Below are positions 33,194 through 40,329 of a stretch of DNA of 45,211 bases, piece after piece. The notes under the pieces were generated by a model, which was not told the origin of the DNA, made no database searches, and worked only from the letters and a program-made list of their open reading frames with translations. The DNA comes from a virus. How positions within the stretch are numbered: position 1 is the stretch's first letter; each line of letters starts with the position of its first letter. The stretch is from IMG/VR virus record IMGVR_UViG_3300046721_000221, positions 1 to 45,211 of that record; one strand, written 5' to 3'. Made by a program: the position numbers and the translations under genes.

Positions 33194-33363
33194 CCTTGAA
33201 TCCCTGTCGTCGTCTTCACCTTGATGTTGCTTTCGCGGGCCGCGGTCCGGCGGCACCCCTTGCAGCGGGATTCGACCCGCCCGGTGCGCCGCGACCGGTA
33301 GAACTCCCACACCGGAAGATCACGGCTGCAGCCGTTGCAGTGCTGGAAACCGAGCCGGGTCAC
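33190..33363 (-). CDS. Small zinc-ribbon protein
   Basis: 57 residues from GTG 33363. CNGC near residue 9 and CKGC near residue 35 form a CxxC...CxxC ribbon, with Trp/Phe between (LPVWEFYRSRR). Similar short ribbons accompany phage and plasmid DNA-handling genes. Overlaps neighbours on both sides, so co-translated. Confidence 0.65.
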   Translation of the reverse strand: MTRLGFQHCNGCSRDLPVWEFYRSRRTGRVESRCKGCRRTAARESNIKVKTTTGIQG

Positions 33364-33542
33364 CGCGCCACCCCCGTCACGGTCAGCGGTCCGGCCGGCT
33401 GCCTGCGCCGCCACCGGTCACCGCAGCACTGCCGCGACTTCCGGCACCGGCACACCTCGTAGTTGCCGACCCCGCCCGCCACGACAGCCCAGTACTCCGC
33501 CCGGTGGTGGTGCCACGGGGCGAGGCCCGCCAAGACGGTCAT
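33360..33542 (-). CDS. Small leftward Cys/Arg-rich protein
   Basis: 60 residues from ATG 33542. Cys-rich middle (CRCRKSRQCCGDRW) suggests metal binding. Stop overlaps the next start. No known family. Confidence 0.55.
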   Translation of the reverse strand: MTVLAGLAPWHHHRAEYWAVVAGGVGNYEVCRCRKSRQCCGDRWRRRQPAGPLTVTGVAR

Positions 33543-33724
33543 CACGCCACCGCCGTTGCGATCGCGAGCGACACCGCCGAGGCGAGCAGCGCCCAGAAAA
33601 CGCAGGTCAGCGGTGCATCGAAGGCATGGCGGTCGTCAGCCCTGCGCCTGTCGCGGTAGACGAGGCAGATCCAAGCCAATACCACCATCACCACCGCGGC
33701 GACTGCTGCCGTATGCTTGTCCAT
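33542..33724 (-). CDS. Small two-helix membrane protein
   Basis: 60 residues. Helices at about 8-23 (VAAVVMVVLAWICLVY) and 40-58. The start context AGGGGTTCACCGATG is identical to that of the 49-residue gene at 26785. First gene of the leftward transfer-like transcript. Function unknown. Confidence 0.6.
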   Translation of the reverse strand: MDKHTAAVAAVVMVVLAWICLVYRDRRRADDRHAFDAPLTCVFWALLASAVSLAIATAVA

Positions 33725-33773
33725 CGGTGAACCCCTCTCATGCGGTGTCGCTGCCGTAGATGGATGGGGAACG

Positions 33774-33805
33774 TGCCCGGTACCTGTTCGCGCGGGTGCC
33801 GGGCA
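33774..33805 (-). terminator. Leftward hairpin after the 33.8 kb gene
   Basis: TGCCCGGTACC (33774-33784) pairs with GGGTGCCGGGCA (33794-33805) with one wobble or bulge. It separates the single gene at 33.8-34.1 kb from the transfer-like operon. Confidence 0.5.
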
Positions 33806-33813
33806 TTGTTCGT

Positions 33814-34125
33814 CTATTCGGGGGTGGGCGAGTCCGGCTCGCCCGGGTCGCCGCGGCGGACCGGCGGAACCTCGTGGGTGCTCGCCTCGACCCGCATCAC
33901 CATGGCGATCAGATCGGTGTCTTTCAGCCCCTCGGCGAGTTCCAGGGCGACCATGATGATCGTGTCGGCCGACGGCTTCCGGCTGCGCAGCGTGGTAACC
34001 CGCCCGATCAGGCGCCGGATGATCGCGTTGGTCGGCCCACTGATCCGCTGACTGCCCGCCCGCTCGAGCGACTCCCAGGCGACACGCTCCGGCCCTGTTC
34101 TACGCTGCTCGGTGCCATTTGCCAT
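33814..34125 (-). CDS. Leftward regulator-like protein
   Basis: 103 residues from ATG 34125, preceded by GAGGGG. Basic helical middle, 'TNAIIRRLIGRVTTLRSRKPSADTIIMVALELAEGL', suggests a small DNA-binding or partition-type protein, but no HTH can be fixed. It lies directly behind two operator copies, a place often held by an autoregulated repressor. This makes it a candidate repressor by position only. Confidence 0.6.
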   Translation of the reverse strand: MANGTEQRRTGPERVAWESLERAGSQRISGPTNAIIRRLIGRVTTLRSRKPSADTIIMVALELAEGLKDTDLIAMVMRVEASTHEVPPVRRGDPGEPDSPTPE

Positions 34126-34155
34126 CAACGTGACCCCTCAGTTCGTCCCTGCCCG

Positions 34156-34175
34156 ACGTTGTACGCGTCTAACGT
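34156..34175 (+). promoter_or_regulatory. Palindromic operator, copy c
   Basis: ACGTTGTACGCGTCTAACGT, symmetric except for the inner G/A and T/C positions. It lies 30 bases upstream of ATG 34125. Copy d is 68 bases further on, making this a two-operator region. Confidence 0.75.
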
Positions 34176-34223
34176 AGGATCGCCGGCGGCCGGTGGCAAG
34201 ACCTAGCTGTCCGTCGGCGTGTC

Positions 34224-34243
34224 ATGTTGTACACGTCTAACAT
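34224..34243 (+). promoter_or_regulatory. Palindromic operator, copy d
   Basis: ATGTTGTACACGTCTAACAT. Outer bases change in step with copies b and c (AT...AT versus AC...GT), as expected if symmetry is selected. Lies between the leftward gene and the strong hairpin at 34273. Confidence 0.75.
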
Positions 34244-34272
34244 AGCAGGCGGGGGAAGACACCCCCCGGACA

Positions 34273-34317
34273 CAGAAACACCCCCCGCGAGGGCTGCCCT
34301 CGCGGGGGGTGTTTCTG
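34273..34317. terminator. Very strong bidirectional hairpin, 19-bp stem
   Basis: CAGAAACACCCCCCGCGAG (34273-34291) pairs perfectly with its complement at 34299-34317 around a seven-base loop. It separates the operator region from the rightward operon. A rightward transcript from the operator zone would meet it after about 30-50 bases, so it may act as attenuator or insulator. Confidence 0.8.
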
Positions 34318-34361
34318 CATGTCCGCATGGATCTTCATCCATACGCAGCTACCGCACCGCC

Positions 34362-34520
34362 ATGCGGGCATACGCTGCGAAAACCACCACGGACAAGCCA
34401 GGAAAACTCAGAGACTTGGCCGGCACCCAAACTGGGGGAATGAGTGCCGGCCAACCCTGCGACCACGCCCTGTGCACCGAAAACCAGACTTTTGGCGGGC
34501 GCGACCGCAGCCCACCGTAA
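34362..34520 (+). CDS. Possible small early protein
   Basis: 52 residues if read from ATG 34362 (MRAYAAKTTTDKPGKLRDLA); an inner ATG at 34440 follows TGGGGGA too closely. It is the only open frame of sensible composition in the 460-bp gap. A hairpin TTGGCCGGCAC/GTGCCGGCCAA (34416-34426 with 34444-34454) overlaps it, which argues rather for a leader. The rest of the gap shows nothing recognised. Confidence 0.28.
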   Translation: MRAYAAKTTTDKPGKLRDLAGTQTGGMSAGQPCDHALCTENQTFGGRDRSPP

Positions 34521-34588
34521 ACCGCACCACCCCGCAGACGCGAGCACCACACCCCCCGGCGTCACACGAACGAGAACAAGGGGGACCC

Positions 34589-34783
34589 ATGCTCGCCTAC
34601 CTGCTAGCCGCCGCCGGCGTCGCCTGGCGCGCCCTCCGCGGCCGGCCCTGCGCCTGCGCCTCCTGCCGCGGACACCGCGCCTTCATCCGCGAATCCGCCA
34701 CCGCCTACCGGGCCGAAGTGCGCTCCCTCACCGGCGAACAGCCGGTCGTCCGCCTCGGCGCCGACCTGTGGGGCGCCCAGTGA
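34589..34783 (+). CDS. Small Cys-rich early protein
   Basis: 64 residues from ATG 34589 behind AAGGGGG. Short N-terminal hydrophobic segment, then CACASCRGH, a possible metal site, and a basic helix. Overlaps the next gene by four bases (GTGA). First confident gene of the rightward early operon. Not recognised. Confidence 0.65.
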   Translation: MLAYLLAAAGVAWRALRGRPCACASCRGHRAFIRESATAYRAEVRSLTGEQPVVRLGADLWGAQ

Positions 34784-34920
34784 TCATCTTCCTGATCCTG
34801 TTGCTGTCCTTCGTCAACCTCACCGTCGGCGTCCTGGCCGGCTACATCATCGGCACCCAGCGCACCGCCGACGCCCTGAAACTGGCCGGCGTGACCCTCA
34901 CCAAACCGGTCGGCCCGTAA
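34780..34920 (+). CDS. 46-residue single-helix membrane protein
   Basis: GTG 34780 overlaps the previous stop. Reads MIIFLILLLSFVNLTVGVLAGY, a membrane helix, followed by a short polar tail. The stop TAA shares its last base with the next ATG. Too short for usual length cut-offs but placed by overlaps on both sides. Function unknown. Confidence 0.65.
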   Translation: MIIFLILLLSFVNLTVGVLAGYIIGTQRTADALKLAGVTLTKPVGP

Positions 34921-35117
34921 TGACCTACGAATGCCGTGAACAGGGATGCGGTAGAGGGCCCGCCACCGGGCATGCCCTCTACCGGACCTCACCGAAAGGT
35001 GACAACTTCGAAGGCGCCTGCGATGAACATTTCAGCGGCGAGACCGATCCGATAGTGCAGGCCATCCAAGACCGGAACCTCGGCACAAAATCCCGCCCTC
35101 CCCGCCCGGAGCGGTAA
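34920..35117 (+). CDS. Small Cys/His protein
   Basis: 65 residues. C5, C10 and later CDEH give a possible zinc site. Operon member between two tightly packed small genes. Not recognised. Confidence 0.65.
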   Translation: MTYECREQGCGRGPATGHALYRTSPKGDNFEGACDEHFSGETDPIVQAIQDRNLGTKSRPPRPER

Positions 35118-35339
35118 ATGGAACCGCGCCTCAAAGGGCACAGCATCCACCCCGGGGCCGGCGGTGCATACGCCTACGCGCTGCGCGCCCAAACCCGCGG
35201 GCGGAAAGCGCAGACCCCCGGCGCGGCCTACTGCCAATGCGGCGCCTACTCACCCATCCTGCCGTCCATCATCGACCGGGTCGCCTGGCATCAAAAGCAC
35301 GTCGCCGACGTCATCGCCGGGAAAACGGCCCTGCTGTGA
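35118..35339 (+). CDS. Small CxC protein
   Basis: 73 residues. Contains YCQCGAYSPILPSIIDRVAWHQKHV, where CxC and two His (HQKH) form a probable metal centre. Directly follows the previous stop. Related sequences occur in actinophage early operons. Function unknown. Confidence 0.65.
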   Translation: MEPRLKGHSIHPGAGGAYAYALRAQTRGRKAQTPGAAYCQCGAYSPILPSIIDRVAWHQKHVADVIAGKTALL

Positions 35340-35521
35340 AGCGACTCTTGCCAAACGGGAACATCGAGTTAACCGTGCAACTAATGCCCGAGGCGTATGC
35401 GGCATTGACGAATACGATGGAACTTGAAGCGCTGATCGAGGTTGACGCTATCAACCTCGCCATAATGCTTCACAGTGAGATTGTCAAAGCAAGCCAAGAG
35501 CAAAAGCGGCCGACAAAATGA
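35336..35521 (+). CDS. Small early protein with a TTA codon
   Basis: 61 residues from GTG 35336 overlapping the previous stop. Leu12 is coded by TTA (35369-35371), one of very few in the window. Acidic helical C-terminal half (TMELEALIEVDAINLAIMLHSEIV). It overlaps the nuclease start by four bases. Confidence 0.65.
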   Translation: MKRLLPNGNIELTVQLMPEAYAALTNTMELEALIEVDAINLAIMLHSEIVKASQEQKRPTK

Positions 35522-36447
35522 CCGGCCTCAGCGACCAGGAATTCGCGGAAATGCTCGCCGTTGCGCACCTGCGAGCGGCCGGCATGACCCCGGAAGTCAT
35601 CACAGCACCACCAAAAGCGCCCGCCACGAGAGGTGGCACGGCCTCCCGTGGCGGGCCCGAAACCCCGCCGTCGACACTCGCCGAAATGCGCGACGCCCTG
35701 CAGCGTTTCGAAAACAGCCGGCCGCGAACCGTACAGAAAACACTCGGCCCGTCCGAACTCGGCACCCCCTGCGACCGGCAGATAGCCTTGAAACTGGCCG
35801 GCGTGCAATGCCGCGACCGCGGGTTGCCGTGGGCGCCGATGTGCGGCACCGCTGTGCACGAGCTCATGGAAAAAGTGCTCCGCGCCGAAAACGAGCGCCT
35901 CGGCCGGGAACGGTGGATCATCGAGCAGCAGGTTCAGCTGGATGACGAGCTGTCCGGGCACGGTGACGCGTTCGATGTCGATTGGGGGATGGTCGTTGAC
36001 TGGAAATACACCGGCACCACCGCCCGGCGAAAAGCAGCCCGTAAGACCGTGCCCAATTCTGAACTTGTGTCGATGGAGTACCGGACGCAAGCACACCTAT
36101 ATGGGCTCGGCCATCGGAACGCGGGCCGCGTCGTGCGCTTTGTACGACTCGTTTTGCTGGCCCGTTCACACGACTACTCTGAATCGGTCGAATGGACAGA
36201 GGCGTACAACGAGCAGCTAGCCGTCGACGCCATGATGCGCTTCTACGCCATCCGCGACCGGGTCGTCAACATGGGCGCCGCGCGGGAACCCGAGCGGCTC
36301 ATCGCCGTTGAAGCCGCACCCGGCGAGGCCTGCAAATGGTGCCCGTTCCAGCGCGTCACACCACCCGGCGGGCTGCACGTCGACGCCACCGGATGTGCGG
36401 GTAACACCGAAGCGCACGCCAACGTAGAACTCTTTTTCGGGAGATGA
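35518..36447 (+). CDS. Cas4/RecB-like exonuclease with Fe-S cysteines
   Basis: 309 residues. PD-(D/E)XK core: GTAVHELMEKVL with H114, GHGDAFDVDWGMVVDWKY with D150, D161 and K163, then QAHLYGLG with Q191 and Y195. Four cysteines at C85, C272, C275 and C293 match the Cas4/AddB-type Fe-S cluster. Such enzymes resect DNA ends for recombination or replication. No cas genes or CRISPR array lie nearby, so it is a stand-alone phage nuclease. Confidence 0.88.
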   Translation: MTGLSDQEFAEMLAVAHLRAAGMTPEVITAPPKAPATRGGTASRGGPETPPSTLAEMRDALQRFENSRPRTVQKTLGPSELGTPCDRQIALKLAGVQCRDRGLPWAPMCGTAVHELMEKVLRAENERLGRERWIIEQQVQLDDELSGHGDAFDVDWGMVVDWKYTGTTARRKAARKTVPNSELVSMEYRTQAHLYGLGHRNAGRVVRFVRLVLLARSHDYSESVEWTEAYNEQLAVDAMMRFYAIRDRVVNMGAAREPERLIAVEAAPGEACKWCPFQRVTPPGGLHVDATGCAGNTEAHANVELFFGR

Positions 36448-36821
36448 CCTTGAAGGTAGCTGTCATTGCTGTAGCCGCACTGCTATCCCTGGGCGCGTGT
36501 TCCAGTGACGCCGACGTCGCATCAAAGAATCTGTCCAAGGATGCCGACAACTTCAAAATCAACCGGCGGGTCGTCTTCTACAACGGCATCACCGGCGACT
36601 ACATGCTGTCCATTGAGGGCTTCTGTTCCGTCGACCCGGCCGACGCGACAAACCTCACCGTCACCTGCAAAGTCGGCGACGGCTACAAGAAACACTTCCT
36701 CGGCCGCTCCGACAACGTTACATGGTTCGCCGAGCAGCTCGACGCGCAAAACGTCGGCACCGACCACTATCGGGTCATCTTCAAGCCGTCGGTCATCGTG
36801 CCGGACATCGAAGGTCGCTAG
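36444..36821 (+). CDS. Small lipoprotein, beta-sandwich type
   Basis: 125 residues, overlapping the nuclease stop. Signal peptide with lipobox LGAC, C19. After the signal come 'NLSKDADNFKINRRVVFYNGITGDYML' and 'CKVGDGYKKHFLGRSDNVTWFAEQL', a pattern I know from actinophage beta-sandwich lipoproteins. A lipoprotein made early and displayed on the host membrane suggests a role in superinfection exclusion, but that is inference. Confidence 0.8.
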   Translation: MTLKVAVIAVAALLSLGACSSDADVASKNLSKDADNFKINRRVVFYNGITGDYMLSIEGFCSVDPADATNLTVTCKVGDGYKKHFLGRSDNVTWFAEQLDAQNVGTDHYRVIFKPSVIVPDIEGR

Positions 36822-36850
36822 GAAACATCGAACACGGGGGATCACGGAAA

Positions 36851-37564
36851 ATGACACTGTCAACAGGCGCGCAGCAGATCGAGGATTTTTTCACGGGCGG
36901 GGTGCCGGCCGTCAAATTCCCGGACGGCGCCTACGGAACCGTCATCGGCGGGGAGATCACCGCCGACCCGCGCATGCAGCAGCAGCGCGACTACACCACC
37001 GGCGACCCGATCTGCTACCCGGACGGCAACCCGGCCATGCAAATGGTCATCGTCGTCCAGACCGGCCAGCATGATCCGGGCATCGAAGGCGACGACGGCA
37101 ATCGTGCCCTCTACGTCAAGGGCCAGATGAAACAGGCCGTCGGTGAGGCGCTGCGCAAGCACGGCGAGAAAGCGCCCCGCCGCGGCGGGAAGCTATGGCT
37201 GAAGTATCTGGAGGACAAGCCGGTCACGTTGAAGAACGGCCGGCCCGGCAACCCGCAGAAAATCTACGCCGCCAAATACGAGCCACCCGCGCAGGCCGCC
37301 GCCAGCCAGTTCTTCGACGACCCGGCCGTCGACCCGCGGACCACCTACCTGACCAACCCGCCCGGCCACGGTGGCAGCACGGTGCCGGTCAGCGCAGACA
37401 GCATGCGCTCGACCGCCATCGCCGCCGACGCGGTAGCACCGCCCCCCGGTATTCCCGCGCCCGCGTGGCAGGCGATGACTCCTGAGCAGCGGCAGCAGAT
37501 GCGTGAAGCGCTCGCCGGGGCGAGCGCGGCCGGGTCCGGGTTCGCCGAGGAGGCACCGTTTTAG
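36851..37564 (+). CDS. SSB-like single-strand DNA-binding protein
   Basis: 237 residues from ATG 36851. N-terminal beta-rich OB-like region (GTVIGGEITADP, AMQMVIVVQTG, ALYVKGQMKQAVGEAL), a Pro/Ala-rich linker, and a C-terminus FAEEAPF that mimics the acidic DDDIPF tail of bacterial SSB. Located between the nuclease and primase genes. The tail would contact partner proteins of replication. The family call is by pattern only. Confidence 0.72.
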   Translation: MTLSTGAQQIEDFFTGGVPAVKFPDGAYGTVIGGEITADPRMQQQRDYTTGDPICYPDGNPAMQMVIVVQTGQHDPGIEGDDGNRALYVKGQMKQAVGEALRKHGEKAPRRGGKLWLKYLEDKPVTLKNGRPGNPQKIYAAKYEPPAQAAASQFFDDPAVDPRTTYLTNPPGHGGSTVPVSADSMRSTAIAADAVAPPPGIPAPAWQAMTPEQRQQMREALAGASAAGSGFAEEAPF

Positions 37565-37653
37565 GCGGTGCGACACGCCGTACGGCTGAATGATCTATAC
37601 AGGGGGAGGGATCATGCGCTACGGTGCCACTCGGTACCAAAACAGGAGGGTTG

Positions 37654-37965
37654 ATGTCTGCACAGACCACAGCGATCCCCGCTGCGCTGCGATCCACGCA
37701 GTACACCGCGGGCACGCCACTCGAACAACTGCCCGCCCACCTCGAACTCACCACCATCGAGGCCGCCCCACTCATCGGCATCAAGCCCGGCACCCTGAAC
37801 AAATGGCGCCAATACAAGATCGGGCCCGCCTACGTGGAATACGGCAACGGCAAAAAGCCGCGCATCAAATACCGGGTCGACGACCTGCGAACCTTCCTGC
37901 GCGACCGCTACGCCCGCCGCGTCGACCCATCGGAAGGAACCCACACACCCGCACCAACCGCCTGA
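37654..37965 (+). CDS. HTH protein (excisionase / MerR-like)
   Basis: 103 residues from ATG 37654 behind AGGAGGG. Residues about 32-85 form the winged HTH of the excisionase type: LTTIEAAPLIGIKPGTLNKWRQY then 'PRIKYRVDDLRTFLRDR'. Could be a regulator or DNA-bending factor. No integrase is present, so an excision role has no partner in the window. Confidence 0.75.
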   Translation: MSAQTTAIPAALRSTQYTAGTPLEQLPAHLELTTIEAAPLIGIKPGTLNKWRQYKIGPAYVEYGNGKKPRIKYRVDDLRTFLRDRYARRVDPSEGTHTPAPTA

Positions 37966-37982
37966 CAGCGGACAAAAAGATT

Positions 37983-38011
37983 GGGTGCCCGGCCTCGTCC
38001 GCCGGACACCC
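37983..38011 (+). terminator. Hairpin between HTH and primase genes
   Basis: GGGTGCCCGGC (37983-37993) pairs with GCCGGACACCC (38001-38011), one mismatch. No U tract. Possible attenuator upstream of the primase gene. Confidence 0.5.
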
Positions 38012-38076
38012 GATATCAACCACAACGCTCGCACCATCCTACCCGAGGGCAGGCCTGGTGCGCGAGGGGAACCCTC

Positions 38077-39054
38077 ATGCCAACTGACGGCATCAATACC
38101 CGCATGCGCGACGAGGCACTCGCCTACGCCTCCCGCGGCCTTCTCGTCTTCCCGCTCTGGTGGATCGTCGACGGCGCGTGCGCGTGCCGCGACAAGGCCG
38201 CCTGCGGCAACCGGCCCGGCAAACACCCCTGCATCCCGGGCGGCGTCAACCGGGCCAGCAACGACGAACGCCAGGTAGAACGCTGGTGGACGTGGCGCCC
38301 GCACGCCAACATCGGTATGCCGATGGGCGCCAACAACCTCGCCGCGGTCGACGTCGACGCCGGCCACGGCGGGTACGAAACCCTCGCCATCCTCGACGCC
38401 TATTGCCTCGAGCGCGGTGTCGACCCGGCCGCCACCCGCGCCATCGGCACCGGCGGCGGTGGCGAACACCGCATCTACTGGCAACCCGCCGGCGGCATCC
38501 CCTCCAAGCGGCGCGCGTTCGGCGACGACGCGCCCGGCGTCGACACCCGCGGCCGCGGCGGCTACCTCGTCGCCCCACCCTCCCTACACGCCTCCGGTCG
38601 CCGCTACGAGGTCATCGACAACGGGCACACCATCGCACCGTGGCCGGCACCGCTCACCGCCCTGCTCGAGCAGGCGCCCCGCGACGAAACCGGCCTACCC
38701 GAAGGCGTCATCGCCTGCGGGCCACCCGGCGCACAGCTCAGCGACCGCGGGCGGGGCGCAGTCTGGGCATTCGCAGCCCTGCTCGAGGAGTCGAAGAAGA
38801 TCGCCGATTGGCCGCTCGCCGAAGGCTCCGGCAAAAACGACGCCCTCAACGCGTCCGCCTACAAGCTCGGCCGCCGCGTCGGCGCCGGATACATCGACGA
38901 GGCATCGTGCGAGCAGGCGCTCTACCAGGCCGCCTCACGCTGGATCGGCCACGGCCACACCGACCGCAGCATCCGCGCCACCATCCGATCCGGGCTCACC
39001 GCCGGCATCCGCAAACCCCACCCCGGGCCTGCCACGAGGGGGGCGGCGTCGTGA
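38077..39054 (+). CDS. Prim-Pol primase (bifunctional DNA primase/polymerase)
   Basis: 325 residues from ATG 38077. Prim-Pol fold: a Cys-rich insertion (CACRDKAACGNRPGKHPC) then GGVN, AAVDVDAGHGG with D92 and D94, GGGGEHRIYW with H131, and VDTRGRGGYLVAPPS with D156. These build the nucleotidyl transfer site of the archaeo-eukaryotic primase family. It primes, and may extend, DNA at the phage or plasmid-like origin together with the SF3 helicase four genes on. C-terminal 100 residues are helical. No family A or B polymerase is in the window. Confidence 0.9.
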   Translation: MPTDGINTRMRDEALAYASRGLLVFPLWWIVDGACACRDKAACGNRPGKHPCIPGGVNRASNDERQVERWWTWRPHANIGMPMGANNLAAVDVDAGHGGYETLAILDAYCLERGVDPAATRAIGTGGGGEHRIYWQPAGGIPSKRRAFGDDAPGVDTRGRGGYLVAPPSLHASGRRYEVIDNGHTIAPWPAPLTALLEQAPRDETGLPEGVIACGPPGAQLSDRGRGAVWAFAALLEESKKIADWPLAEGSGKNDALNASAYKLGRRVGAGYIDEASCEQALYQAASRWIGHGHTDRSIRATIRSGLTAGIRKPHPGPATRGAAS

Positions 39055-39833
39055 GCGCAACCGTTCCGCTCGTCGTCTACGACCTGTACTCCTGCGCAGG
39101 CGGCGCCACCAAGGGCTATCAGCGTGCCGGCCTCTACGCGGTCGGCGGCGACCGGAAGCCGCGCATCAACTACTGCGGCGACGAATTCCGCAAAGGTGAC
39201 GCCCTCGACATGCTCGCCGATCTTGTCAACCGCGGCGTGATCTGGACGGACGCTTTTGGGTGGGTGCGCCCGGCCATCATCCACACATCCCCGCCCTGCC
39301 AGGCCCAGAATCCGCTCACCACCGGGACGAATCGGTCACGCGGATGGGGCCGCAAGCATGTGCAACTCGTCCCACCGACCCGCGAGCTGCTCGACGCCAC
39401 CGGCATTCCGTACGTCGTCGAGCAGCCACAGGGGCACGGCGGACTGATCCGCACCGACCTGCGACTGTGCATGGACATGTTCCCGATCGGCGAACCGCCG
39501 TGGGTGCAACGTCACCGCGACTTCGAGATCTCCGGCTTCACCGTGCCGCAGCCGCCCCACCCGAAAGGCCCGGTAAAAGGGCATCAGGGCTACGTGCGCG
39601 GTCACCGGCACGGCATCGTCCGCGGCGGCCGCGACGCCCCGTACATCGCCGCGTACGGCGACGGCGGCGGCAAAGCCACCGAGGGGGAGATGCAGCACGC
39701 GTTGGGCATCGACTGGACCGACGTCCGCGAGGAACTCACCGAGGCGATCCCGCCCGCCTACACCGAGTACATAGGACGATCGTTCCTGGATTCCCTTGCG
39801 GCGCAAGGCCGGCTGAACGGGGTGGCGTCATGA
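39051..39833 (+). CDS. DNA cytosine-5 methyltransferase
   Basis: 260 residues, GTG start overlapping the primase stop. Motif I DLYSCAGGATKGYQRAG (SAM binding), motif IV SPPCQ with catalytic C83, and a motif VI-like VVEQPQG with E124. Compact, with a small target-recognition region (about 140-220). No restriction partner nearby, so a solitary modification enzyme that may protect phage DNA or mark its origin. Confidence 0.85.
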   Translation: MSATVPLVVYDLYSCAGGATKGYQRAGLYAVGGDRKPRINYCGDEFRKGDALDMLADLVNRGVIWTDAFGWVRPAIIHTSPPCQAQNPLTTGTNRSRGWGRKHVQLVPPTRELLDATGIPYVVEQPQGHGGLIRTDLRLCMDMFPIGEPPWVQRHRDFEISGFTVPQPPHPKGPVKGHQGYVRGHRHGIVRGGRDAPYIAAYGDGGGKATEGEMQHALGIDWTDVREELTEAIPPAYTEYIGRSFLDSLAAQGRLNGVAS

Positions 39834-40018
39834 TCTGTCACTTGGTCTACGTCGCTTGCGATCAATGCGGCGCCCCGATCGGCACTACCGATGACCTGGC
39901 TGACGATGCCAAGGAAGCGCGCCGCACCGCGCGGCGGCTCGGCGCCACCCGCGCACGACGGGCGGACGGGAAGCTTGTTGACCTGTGCCGTGCCTGCTCT
40001 GAGGGGGTGACGTCATGA
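39830..40018 (+). CDS. Small zinc-ribbon protein
   Basis: 62 residues. CDQC near residue 10 and CRAC near residue 54, separated by an Arg-rich helix (EARRTARRLGATRARR). ATGA overlap with the methyltransferase, and four-base overlap with the next gene. Probably nucleic-acid binding. Confidence 0.68.
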   Translation: MICHLVYVACDQCGAPIGTTDDLADDAKEARRTARRLGATRARRADGKLVDLCRACSEGVTS

Positions 40019-40329
40019 CCGACCCGATGGGCACCCTCCCCCTGTTCGACGCCCCCGAACCCGAACAGCTCAGGCCGGCCGAAACCATGCGCGAGGCAGC
40101 CAGCCGCGCCGTCCCGCAATGGCGCACCTACAGCGGCACCCGCGTGCCCTGCGACGAATGCATCGTCTACCTGCACGAGCACCACGGGAAAGGCCCACAG
40201 GCCCGCTCGGCGCGTCGTGTGCGCATTCTCGGCAAACAGCAGTGGCGACTCTGCCCGCAGCACGCCGAACCGCGGGAACGCGCCGACAAGGCGACCGCCG
40301 AGCGGCGCAAGGCCCGGGGTGCGGCATGA
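40015..40329 (+). CDS. Zinc-finger-like protein
   Basis: 104 residues. CDEC near residue 46, then CPQH near 80, and a basic C-terminal helix (RERADKATAERRKARG). Coupled to both neighbours. Possibly a primase or helicase accessory factor by location. Not recognised. Confidence 0.65.
   Translation: MTDPMGTLPLFDAPEPEQLRPAETMREAASRAVPQWRTYSGTRVPCDECIVYLHEHHGKGPQARSARRVRILGKQQWRLCPQHAEPRERADKATAERRKARGAA

Noticed and set aside
35518-36447. CRISPR-Cas remnant
   Set aside because: A single Cas4-like gene with no Cas1, Cas2 or array; stand-alone phage nucleases of this type are common.
37654-37965. Excisionase implying an integrase and attP
   Set aside because: No recombinase motifs are seen and no tRNA-like att core was found, so only an HTH label is given.
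38160-39050. Extension of the methyltransferase frame upstream to 38160
   Set aside because: Overlaps the Prim-Pol gene entirely and is Arg-rich; GTG 39051 directly precedes the conserved motif I.
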